Assembly: GCA_013397435.1 (NCBI GenBank)
Contig: VZRG01001982.1
Coordinates: 1-64,000, forward strand
DNA length: 64,000 nucleotides
Direction of reading: 5' to 3'
Source of the DNA: Erythrocercus mccallii
Lineage: Eukaryota > Chordata > Aves > Passeriformes > Dicruridae
Below the pieces are notes generated by a model. The model was not told the DNA's origin, made no database searches, and saw only the letters and a program-made list of their open reading frames with translations. Position numbers and translations under genes: made by a program. The number at the start of each line of letters is the position of its first letter. Positions within the stretch are counted from its first letter, which is position 1. This document shows positions 25,201-37,200 of the stretch, piece by piece.

Positions 25201-28200
25201 TGAGGCCAGAATTGTGGATTTGATTCCTATGGATATTCCCTGCCCTTAGGAAGGCTTGCTCGTTAGCAAGTGTGAGTTAGCATCCACAAAACTTTGGAAT
25301 ATCATCTTTGGGCCTCAAACGTCTGTGCAGCATTTAGGGAGGATTGGCTGGGCACAGACTGAGATAAAAAAATACGAAAAGCAAGAGAGTAAATCATAAG
25401 GATTTTTTTTTTGTTATAATTTAGTTTGATGCTTTTTGTAAATATTACAGCCAGAAAATGTTCTGGTGGGAAGGAGAATTACAAGTTAGTGTTCCCTCTG
25501 CCTGGTTATTTTTAGGAGGTTTAAAGGGTTGGGCGTTATATACTGGTTCCTCTTCAAGTTACTGGGAAATTCCCACAGCTTCAACTGGGCCAGGATTGTA
25601 CAGTCCCTCTGAAAGAAATGGAAAAAGTGAAATGTCAGTGGATATTTATTTACTGAGTTGTAGTCACTCAATAGCATGTACTTGCAGTATGACTGCCTTT
25701 GGGAGCCTGGTTAATCAAAAAAAGTTTTTAAAAAATTTAAAACACTTTTTGCAGTTTGTGTTGTTTCTCCTGCCCTATTGCAAATTTCCAGCACCACGGG
25801 AAGGCAGAGCTTGGTGTAGAGAGCACTGTGTCACTGGGGGTTTCCTGTGTGCTGGGGATACACTTGATAGATTGAGTTGGGGCAGAAGAGATGCTGGAGC
25901 CAGTCTGGCTGCTCATCTGGGCCACCTGCAGCCACATGCCTTGGGCCGTGAGCCACAACTTGGGGCCTGTGGTCCAGCATCATGCTGGAGATGAAGTGCT
26001 GCCTCTGCTGTCTCTGGAGACTCTTGTTCACAAGAGTAACTCATATGAACATCAAGTGCCTGTTTCCTCCAAACTTCTGGTGCAGCTTTGTTGTACTTGT
26101 GGGTATGCTCATCACTCACTAAAGTTAGTTAAATTTCTGCAGCTTCTAGGGGGTAGTGACACGTTTCCCTGGATGCTGAATGTCTGTTGTGGCTTACTGG
26201 GAAAAAATAAAGCCTGCCTGGATACCCTTGTGAGAGCTCACTAGTGCCATGAAGGATGAGTAGCAGTAACATCTGGACATTAGGAACATCTTCCTTGGAC
26301 AAAGCCCTGGCAGGAATCCTCTCCTTATTCTGTTGTGTTGGCTGCTCACTTCACCCTGGATTTTGGATTTTTCCTGCTGTCCGAGCTTGTGAGAAGCATG
26401 GAGAAGCTCAGGTGAAATGAGTTATGATGTCAGAGCAGATACAAGGTGCTATGGAGCCAGGAATTGGGTCAAATGTCATAGTTTCATCTCCTCAGCACCA
26501 GGATGGGCCATCCTGCAGTGCTTTTATCCAAAATGCTGTTCAGCCCTACAGACATTTAGGGCAATATTAATTTTTAATATAGTTGTTTCCATGTCTCTTT
26601 CTTTTCCAGGTGCTTAATTGATTTCTAGTTTTATGTTTCTTTGATTACTTTTGGGTTGCAAAATAGATAGGTATGAGGAAAAAGAGTGATACTTGTAGAA
26701 GAGTTTATCTTTCAGTCAATTTCCTCTGAATTAAACCAAAACAGCAGTAGCAAATCTAGGAATCCAATTGAAGGTGACCTATGTTACTGGAATAAAATTT
26801 GGCTTGTACCTTCTTTTCCTTTTTAAGTCACTGTTGGGAAACCTGTGAATTATTTCGTTAACATGCATTCATTTTTATTGCTTCTAAATCCCTCATTCCT
26901 GCCAGGGCAGTTGGGGGCTGCATGTTTCTGGGTGGAGAAATGGGAGCAGGAAAAGTGGTGAAAGCTGAGCCACTGTGATGTGATGGGGATTTAGCCCTTG
27001 GCTGTAATTAAAAGGGTTCATCAATAAAGCTTTAGCACAGAGTGCTTCCAGCAAAATCCTATGAGGAGATGGAGATTATACCAGGAAAAGACTCTTTGTT
27101 GGAATAGTTTCTATCAGCCTCCAGATGGAGCAAGTGAAACTGCTGCTTCTCAGCTCTGTTGCTCATTGTCAGTGTCTGTTAGGATTTATTTTCCTTTTTT
27201 ACTCATTCTGAAATTATATTGTTGTTCTGGAAAAGGTTTGAAAAAAAATCCACAAATTTACAAAGCAGGTTGTTGTATGAAGTTCTTAGAATCCATAAAA
27301 CAGGTTGCTGGGTAAGTGGCTAAGGGATTTCAATGCTTAATTGACATCTCAGGAAGAAACACATACTTAAAATCGAAACCCTTGAACAATCTTAAAATAT
27401 AATTAATAAGTAAATGTAGCCTCTGAGATGACTTACAGCAGAAGAAAGGTGTTGGCATTGCTGCTATTTGTAGAAAATTCTGTGCAAAACAACCGTAAGT
27501 GGAAAAAACCCAAACCCTTATTACAGTAAATTTGAGCAGGAAGAGGAGTAAAGCTAAAAACCCACTTAGAGCTTAAAGGCACTGCAGAACACTGAGTGCA
27601 GGGAAGCAAGAAGCGGCTAAAGCATGTTTGATTGTTTCTATAAATACAGCTATGTAGGAATGCAAACTGAGTCACTGCTCCCAGGAATTTACTGAACAGT
27701 TTTAAACACAGTTTTAAAACCAGTTTTCAAAGTTTGCAAGAATCATAAATAATGTGGCTTTCAGTCATCTGCAGAGAGGATCCAATTTATAATGATGACT
27801 CCAGTGTCCCTGCTAATAATTCCAGTAAAAGCAATAGGGAATGTGCATGGGGTTTACCCTAAAAGTTCAGCAGTGCAAATTGGTTTGTGTGCAGAATTTA
27901 ACAAAATGATCTTATTGAGGATTTTAAAGTGTTAGTTTCTGTGAGAGTCTTTGCCAAAAAAGATTCTTACCAGTGTCTGTCTCTTTTAGAGTAAAACAAA
28001 ACTTTCATTTGTTAAATTGAAATTCTCATGACCCTGAACAATGACGTTTGTGGAGAGAACACTTCTCCCATGCAGAGGGCAGAGGGAGAGGAGTTTTCCT
28101 CCCTATTATCCGTGCTTTTAGAAAGGAGGTTTCTCCAGCCAATGTGCATGTGCTGGCGAATCTGATGGGCCTGGACCTAAGGAGGATTTGGCAAACAGAG

Positions 28201-31200
28201 AGAGAGAGAGAGAGGCAGGGTTAGGAGCAGAGCCTTATGAGCTCTTCACAGACCTCTGTTACCTCCTATGGGCTCCTCTTGGCCCATAAACATTTTTAAG
28301 GGTGGATTAAAGCCTACTTGGCTTAATTGCCTCCTCACTCTCATCCTTAGCAGCTCCAGACCCATAGCTCCCAACCCTAGCCGTGCTCATGCAGCTCAGC
28401 TGTTGGATTGGTGTTCTAGTTACTGGACTGGTTGGTGCAAATAATGCTGTACTTCTGGCTTCCTTGGATGGAACTGTTCAGGAGTAATGTAAATAGACTT
28501 GAATTTTTGGGTTTGTAAGCTAGTCCAGGATGTGTACTGCAGCTGGTGGGATAGCTTTGCAGTACTGTACCCTTGTGAGCCTGGTGGTAACATTCAAGTT
28601 TGGTTTGCTGGGGAAAGGCACATGTTCTCTAAGCCTTAGGGACTCTCCCACCAGTTTGTGTCAGGGGTGGTACTAGAAGCAGCTGTTTCTAAATCTAGAT
28701 GTGTGGGTTATTGGTCATTATTGCATTAGTGTATTGTGCAGAAAAACCTCTGATGACCATGTATCACACAAGAACCAGGCTGGTCCAGCTGTATGCAGAG
28801 ATCTGGAGATGTATTCACTTCCCAGGGATAGCCTGCTTAGTTTAAGTATTTCATGATACTTTATTATATGATATGATTTAATGGCATTATATGATACTAT
28901 ATGATACTTCATTATATGGAGCCCCTGAGGCTCCAGTTCCTACCATGAGTTGTGTAATATCCCACAGTGGAGCTGAACAGACTCTTCCACGTTTTACTCT
29001 GCTCTTGTGTGATGGTGTCCATGGCAGGGAGTGACTAAAGCTCTCAGGCAAGAAGTAACAGTTTACAGAAAGAACACCCTGAAATCAGATATTTTCCTGT
29101 TGTGTTTTTATCATTAAATGAATGTATCTGTAAAACCTTTCCCTTGGTCCTGTGTCCTGTGCAGGAGTCACATTGCTGTGTGCAGCTGCCTCTGTGTTGG
29201 TGATAATGGGAATGAGCAGCGCCAGAGATGGGGCTTAGTTTTCCAAAAGACTTGCACATTTTTGCAAGACTTGTCCCCCCACAGGAATTTTGGGGGAGCT
29301 CTCTACATTTGCATCACTAGAAGAGTTAGTCTAAAGGTTTCTGATACAGGTATCTTTAAATACATGATCGTGGAAATAAAATTTTCCTTCTGTGACATCA
29401 AATCAAAATTCAGCCTGGCACAAAGAAGACCAGCACTGCTGAAGGTGATAGAGTTGTGCTGGTTTACAGAACTCATGTTGGACCATAGTTTGTATTTTTA
29501 TTATGCTTTAAAGATAACAATTGTTTCTCATATAAAATAGACTCTCCAGCTTGACTAAAATGCTGTTGTGCTACTTACAGTACTTAAAAATTCTTATTTC
29601 TGATTTTGTAATTTATACTCCCTCAGTTTATATTCTTTCAAATTTCTATTTTTGTGAGGAGAGGAAGGATCATGGTAGGGCAAACCCACTTTACATGTAA
29701 TCTTCATCCGTGCCTCCTGCTCCACTTCTTCCCTATGCAGAAATTCATAGAGTTTGAAGATGCATTGGAACAGGAGAAGAAAGAGCTACAAATCCAAGTG
29801 GAACACCTTGAATTTCAGACTCGACAGCTGGAGCTGAAGACCAAAAACTATGCAGACCAGAGTAAGCAAAACTGTGCACCAGACACCATTATACTTGTGC
29901 CTTCCACACACATACAGTGCTACTTTAAAAATAATCTTCATACTTTTTTAGTTTTTTGTTTTGTTTTTTTTGTTTGTTTGTTTGTTTTAATGTAATTTGT
30001 GTGAAGCCCGAAATACCTGGTTGTTCTTTACTTTGATTTAAAATTCTGAGCTTTCCAAAGGATAAGATGCACCCACACTAATTCAGTAGAGGCTACATTT
30101 CTTCTCTTTTATGGTCCAGATGCAAGGTGCAAGATTCGGGCCTTTGGAACCTGGTTTCCAGTTCCTCCTTGTAGAATCTTCCATTCTGATAAAAATCATC
30201 ATGTTAGTTAGTTACTTAGTTTGTGTTTTAGTTTTTACAAATACTTCATTAATAAGTGCAGCTGTTGAAGTTCCTCTCAGAATTTGTTGGTGTTTCATGC
30301 AGTACTCCTGCTCCTCTAGCAGCCAGAAGAGCCAGTCCCAGAGGACAATTTAAATTGTTGCCAAACTAAGATGCTTACAGGGCAGCAGGCTACTGCTGAA
30401 AAACTGTGGTTTTACTGCATTTGTGGCTCAAAATCGCTGGTATTAGGAACATGCAGATACCCATGAGCTAAGTTTGTAACAAAGACCAACTCCCACAATT
30501 CTGTTTCTGTTTGTTTTATTCAGTAGATGTAAATTAATTTGTTAAAAAATGGGCTTTGTTTCTCAAATAGTTTGAGAACCAGATGTATGTTAGCTGACAG
30601 CTGGGATCTTTTGTTGACAGTTTCTCGACTGGAAGAACGCGAATCGGAAATGAAGAAGGAGTATAATGCTCTGCATCAGCGTCACACAGAGGTAGGATAT
30701 CATCTTTCTAAATAAATAAACGCTTTGTCTATATCTACATGACTGTATCATGTCAACGAACTTGTCTTTATGGTGCTAGTGATGACTAGAGCTTCTGAAC
30801 TTTTGGAGCATCAGAAATACCTGACTGGAGGGTATAAAGAGGATGGAGGCAGGCTGTGTTCACTAGTGCCCAGTGGAGACAGCTGGGACAAACTAGGACA
30901 CAGAAAGCTCACTCTGAACGAAGTAGTAAAACCTACTTTACTGCAAGGACAATGAGCCTTGGCACAGGTTTTTCAGAGGTGTATTGGAGTCTCCTTCCTT
31001 GGAGATATTCATAAGCCACCTGGATGTGATCCTGTAGCAGCCTGCTTTGTGTGGCCCTGTTTCAGCAGGGGTGGACTGATGTACCTTAGGACATTCCTTC
31101 CAATCTCAGCAGTTCTGTGATGCTGTGCACAGTGCCCTGCTACCTCATCTCCCAGCGAGCCAGTGAGCCTCCAGGCTTATGTTTTGGGATATGCTCTTTC

Positions 31201-34200
31201 AAGGCTCTTTGGTTATGAGATTCAGCTGAAGTAATTTCTGACACTATTTGCTGACAAATTTTCTATCAGATTAGACCATTCATCTACCATCATCTACTTA
31301 GAAGGCAACAGTAAAGACAAGAAAGTCTGCAAAAAACCTCAGGGGATTGGAAATGGATTCCAGAGAAAATTAAACAAAAGCAGAAAATGAGACTTTCCTT
31401 CTCATCTGTTTGCCTCATGGATTTTTCTCTCCTCACAGATGATCCAGACCTACGTGGAACACATTGAGCGATCTAAGATGCAGCAAGTTGGAGGAAATAA
31501 CCAAACTGAGGGCAGTGTACCTGGGAGAAGGTAGGGCCATGACCTCTCCATGTAACACGTGTCACTTGGGAACTTACACACTAAATGCATGTTTGAGAGA
31601 GAAAACAGAGCAGGACCTTTCCCTGGGGACATGGATTGTAGCTGAAGCTCTCTTTTAATGGTTTCTGGGTAAGTTGTGGGTACTTGATGGTGATGAGCTC
31701 TTTATGTTGTGTTGCAAAGGTGAGGCTTTATCATGCTGCTACTGATGAGGCCTCTGGAAAACATGTTTATATTCTTAGGTAGTGTGTAAAAATTTATAGA
31801 GTGGATGGAGGTGTCAATTAAAGTTTGTGTGTGTAGGTGTCTTTGTATGTGGGATAGGCAGCAAAACTGTAGCAATTAAATGCAATAGCTGTTACAGGAT
31901 TTTTTCCACCTGTTGTTCTTTCAAAGGAAGCTTTCTATCAGTCACCAAAAATCCTACTTATGTCCAAGAAATGGACTTTCCTCCCTTCATGCAGTGTTTG
32001 GGTTCTGACAAGAAATAGATTGTCTAAAATATAGGAATCGATTGAGAAAAATAATAAAAAGCTAGATGTCAGCTTTCCTAGGCAGAAGAGACAGGCATGA
32101 GGGGTGTAGAAAGCTTGAGAGGACATGGTGTAAGAAGAACCAGTAGTTTGTAGGTGTTCATAAAATCTCCCTTATCAGACTGTTTTTCTTCCTTCTCTTC
32201 TATCCTCACAGTCTGGAAATTCAGAATGAGCTCCCAGACTGCGATCTTATTATAGTGTTAGAGGTGGAATGGGATAAGTGTGTTAGGCTTGTTTCTCTCC
32301 CAGCTTATGCTTCTGGAAGTAAGGATATATCTGTGGAAGTGTGTACACAGTAAAATCTAAACGTACTGTAGGCAAAAGCAAACTTAGGGCATCCCTCTTT
32401 TAATGTCCTGTGTGCACCTGCACCTGTGCACCAACTTTGAGTCATAGAATCATAGAATATCCTGAGTTGAAAGAGAGCTACAAGGATCATTGAAGTCCAA
32501 CTACTGAGTTGGACTGCATAATAGAAATGGTTTTTAATTTCTTCCTTTCTTAAAAGCTTAAAAGCTTTTCCTTCCCTAACTCTCAAATAAGCTGATATTA
32601 ACTATGGCTTTATGTTAACATTCCATGAAAGAGCTGCCCAGTGAAAAGTATTGCTGGTTGTTATCTACAAGACTTCCAGTCTCAGTGGTGAAGGGCAAAA
32701 TTTTCATCAAGAATTGCCTTTTCATGTCAGAGAAGTTAGTCTTTTACCCTTTAAGTGTGGCATATTGCTAGTGTCTGTGGAGAGAGACACTGCATGTGTG
32801 TGAAAAGCCCATGGTGGGACTGTGATCCAAGTCTGTAAGAGCTACCAGTGGGACATGGGAGTTTTTCCTTAATTTCCAGCTTTGCACTATTTGCGTGTGT
32901 ATGTATGTAGCTCTCAGTTTGTTGTGCTTGTGCACAAGCACCTGGGACAGGTGTGTTTTGATGTCATTGCACAGCTGGAGGGAGGAACACCATGTTTGTG
33001 GATCTTAGTGCACTGGGTGGGGGGACAGGCATAATTTCTCATGATCTGTGAATCAAATTTGGGTGCATTTATTAAATAAAAATGAGACTAGGGAGAAGTT
33101 TATGGAGCAACTTTTGTGGGGGTGGTATGCATCAATGGTCATTCAAGAGGTTAATGAGTTTGTACTCACTTCCACATGGCGTGGGTGGCAGTGCATGTGT
33201 ACCTTGTGTCTGTGGTAGGTTGCACGTTTGCATGACATTTGCTCTCTAATGGTTGTTCTTTTTGTCTCGCTTTTTGTGGGATTGCTGCTGTTTGGCTGTT
33301 ATGTTTGTCACTGCAGTCATCGCCAGTCCTGGAGGAAAAGGTAAATCTTATTGCTGCATCTGAACTTCATTAATCCAAGTGCTGGAGGTTGCTGTGGAGT
33401 GGTGACAGTGTGATGGCTGGGAATGTATTGTACTGACATACTTGCTCTCTGTGTCTACTGGCACCTGTGCTGGACTTGCTCTTTCAGGGGCGCAGAGGGA
33501 GCCATGGAGCTGGGGTAACACAGCAGGAAGAAGCTTGTGCATGCAAATGCAGAAGACACACAAGTTTGGTGCCAAAACAGGATCAGATATCTGGGATAGG
33601 ATGTTTATGTTTCACATCCCTTATGTTTTAAAAAGTCATAAAACCAGAGATCCATAGAATGAGTTGGAAGGGTTCCATAAGGATTATAAAATCCAGCTCC
33701 TGTCCCTGCACAGACACCCGAACAATCCCATCCTGTGCCTGAGAGTGTTGTCCAAATGCTCCTGGAGCTCTGGCAGCCTTAGAGCTGTGACCATTCCCTG
33801 AGGAGCCTGGGCAGTGCCCACCACCCTCTGGGGGAAGAACCTTTTCCTGAAATCCAGCCTAAAACTCCCCTGACACAGCTTCATGCAGTTCCCTCAGGTT
33901 CCAAAAAATTTCTTCTCTCTTATTTTACTCTGGAGAACAAGCCATGCCTGATTTCTTAGTGGAGCAGAACTAGTGTCAGTAGGTTTCCAAGGCACTTCCG
34001 TCTGATGGTTGGGCTGGGAGTGCTGTGCCCAGAACCTTCAAAGAGACTTATTCTCCTCTTTAAATGCTGGCAAACAAGCAGTAGTTTTGTTATGTTTTGT
34101 AAACTTTATGATGTTGCTTGTAGAACATCCTAATCCCAGGTTTTGGCTACTGCAGGCCATTATTGGAGAGTGTGCTGTTCACCTTGTAACTCAAGGTGGA

Positions 34201-37200
34201 ACTAACAAGTGTTAAGACTCACCCTGGCTGAGTCCTGGAAAGATATGGGTTATATGAGGGCAAGTGCAGCACGCAAATTTTAGACCAGCCTGAGGATACT
34301 TTAAATTTATTTGTATTTAAATTTGGTAGCCAACTCCAGGACTGCAAAACTAGAGTTAGCTCTTCTGAGGTGTTTGCTCTTTCCCCTTTCCTGGGAGGTT
34401 TTGAAGAGGCTTGAAGGTGTTTCCAAAGAAACTCAGCAAGGAAATTTCCTAACAGTCTGTGCTCCAATTCTTTCCTGAAGATTCTACAGCTTCTGATGCT
34501 ACAGAGAAGCCTGTACCTCTGTCTCTTTAACAGGGACTGTGAAATTCACACATTTCCTCTCCATTGGTGGCTCCTGTATTTCCTTGTGTCTTAAGTATAT
34601 ACATGTTTGCTTATCAACTAAAAAGGGAAAGTATCATTTAGTGTCTCTCAACATACTTTTGGGGTAGCTTTTATGTTTCAACGTTGTCATTGAGTTACAT
34701 CAAGTCATTCCAGCATAGTCACTAATATATTCTGGCTGCACCACTGATTTGATAAGGACTATTCTGCAGTTAGAGTAAACTTTCTCCTGCTCCATACACC
34801 TGTGAAAGCAAGATTCTCTTAAAACTATCATTTGGTCCTGAAGAAAAGGAAATATACAAAACTGATGGTTAAAGCATCTCAAAAAATGGCCTAATTTTGT
34901 TTTCTCCATAAAAAGAGATTTTTTTGAAGTAGACTGTGAAACTAGGAATTTTCTGATTTTGTGGCAAAAAGTGGCTCTGATCTCTAGTTTTTAATCCCTT
35001 CATAATCTCTTACACATAATTAACACTACTTTTTGTGGTGCTTGCATCAGTGCCAGGGTGAAGATTTCCTAGGAGGGGATACATTTGCGTAGTATGTTAT
35101 TTAGAAACTTTTGTAGAAACTTGAAACCCAACCGTTAAAAACTTTCAGGGTCTTGGAATGAAAGCAGTTGGATGAAGAGAGGTACCTACAGCAGACAGGC
35201 AGAGGTAATTGTCCTTTGGCATCATGACCTAGTAGGAGCAGGTGTAAGTGGCAGGTTACAGTCATAAGTTGGGATTTAGATAAACAGCAGTGGGAATGTT
35301 TTCACTAAACCTTCAGCCATTATTTAAGTCACAAGCCTCAAGATGCCTTTGATAGTGGAAAGGAAAAGCTACAAGGAAACTGACAATTCCTATCACATAA
35401 GAGTTTGGGTTTGAATCTGTGGAGAATGATAGAATCATTAAGATTGGAAAAGACCTCCAAGATCATCAAGTCTGACCTTCAACTGGATACCCTCATGCCC
35501 ACTAAATCATATCACAAAGTGCCACATCCACTCACCTTTTGAATGCTTCCAAGGATTGTGACTCCACCACTGCCCTGGGCAACATGTTTCCATGCTTAAC
35601 CTCTCTTTCAGTGAAGAAATTTTCTGCAATATCCAACCTGAACCTAGCCTGGTACAACTTGAGGACATTTCCTCTTGTCTATTGCTGGTTACCTGTAAGA
35701 AGGTCAATGATGTTTTATCAGTGATCTATGTTCCTCCAAAATGCAGTTACATGCCTCCTTTCTAAGAGGGTTTGTGTATGAAGCTTCCCTGTACAAGTCT
35801 AGTATCTTCAGGAGAAGATTTTAATGCAGATTCCTCGGAAAAGTGTGTCCCTAAGCAGGCCACACTGGAAACTCCTTTCTGCCCCTATCCAAGATAGGTC
35901 ACAGAAGGCCTTTTTGCCTATTTGAGGTAGGCACTGATGCAGCAATGCAGCATGTGATGGTAGCTGGACAATGCTGGGAGTGAGAAGGTTGGGCATTGTG
36001 GTTTTTCTCAGGAAACCTTGTCTCCTCTGCTGGACACTCCATCTCTGTCCTTCCTAAAAGAGCTGGCTGGTGTACCATCCCCTGTGTTAGTGAGTTTGTT
36101 CTGTCCCAGGGGCCCTGTAGCAGTTGTTTGCTGTGGTCACAGGTTAGGTGGCTGCGCTTGTTTCCCAGCCTGGGCATGACACCCAGTGCTGGTGATCATT
36201 ACAGAAAGGCACATGGAGGTCTACTGTTACTAACAGCATACTACAGAAGGTTTCATCACACTCCCATGATTAAGCAGAAATCCAGTACAGGATTAGGAGA
36301 AGTACGATTGAGTCAGAGTATGGATGCACATCACACAGAGAATCAATTTAGTTCAGCTCTGCAGGGACTGGAGTCTAATAGAGATACTCTGAACCATTTG
36401 CTGGGTTCAGCAAGCTGCTGCCACAGCCTTTCCACCTCCACTGCTTGCTCTAGATTTTCTCCCACTGAAGCTTCGTCTCAAAATTTGTGCCAGCATTTAT
36501 ATTCAGAATCAAACCTGCACTTAGCGAGTCACCTGCAGTTGCCAGGAAGGAGAGGATGAACAGAACACATTTAGAGACACCTAGCAATATGCAGAATACA
36601 TTCATTTATAACTTTATTTAGTTTCTGAATTGCAAGTGCATTGTAATGTGGGCATGGAGGGAGATCAAAGAGTGCAAATACTCTCTTTCTTGCTTAAAAT
36701 TGGAAGTGATCAAACCCCTCTGGTTCCTGTTGTTGAAGCTCACCAGATTTGCTGTGGAATGTCGTAAGTTTCATGTAGATGGCACTTAAAAGCCTTATTC
36801 ATCACCCTGTGATGACATTTCTAGAAGCTTTTATTTTTTTGCTGGGAGTGTTGTTTGCCATGGCTTATTTGCCTCCAAATACCTTTGTTTCTCAGAAGAA
36901 ACACTGACTTAAATTGGCTGGTGGCTCCCTGCACTTCCTTGTTTCTCCAGATTTCTCAGACTGATTGAGCAGTCAGTTGTACCTGTTATGGCCGCTGACC
37001 CCATTCCTCTTAGAGTTTCTCCAGGAGATGGTATTACTCTAGGTATTACTCTAGCAGTAACACTAGCAATACTCTAGCAATTACATGGGACTGAGCAGCT
37101 AGCACCAAAGAACTGTGGGAGTTGGGAGACAGCTGCCACGTGAGGGTAACAGTTGCAGTCCAATTTCTAGTAACTAGTATTTCACATATACTAGTGTGCT

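Larger units (their letters stand above)
10293..29740 (+). other. Intron 1 (19.4 kb)
   Basis: The first 430 bases are CpG island. The rest contains CR1 fragments (listed separately), a TA microsatellite, a GA run and AT-rich short repeats. I see no exon, tRNA or other gene. Open frames of up to 178 codons (for example 25458-25994) are about as long as expected by chance in this much DNA. Confidence 0.7.

Noticed and set aside
25458..25994. 178-codon open frame in intron 1
   Set aside because: No recognisable family or splice context, and frames of this length are expected by chance in 64 kb on six frames.
35996..36559. 187-codon open frame in intron 4
   Set aside because: Low-complexity composition without domain resemblance; compatible with chance.
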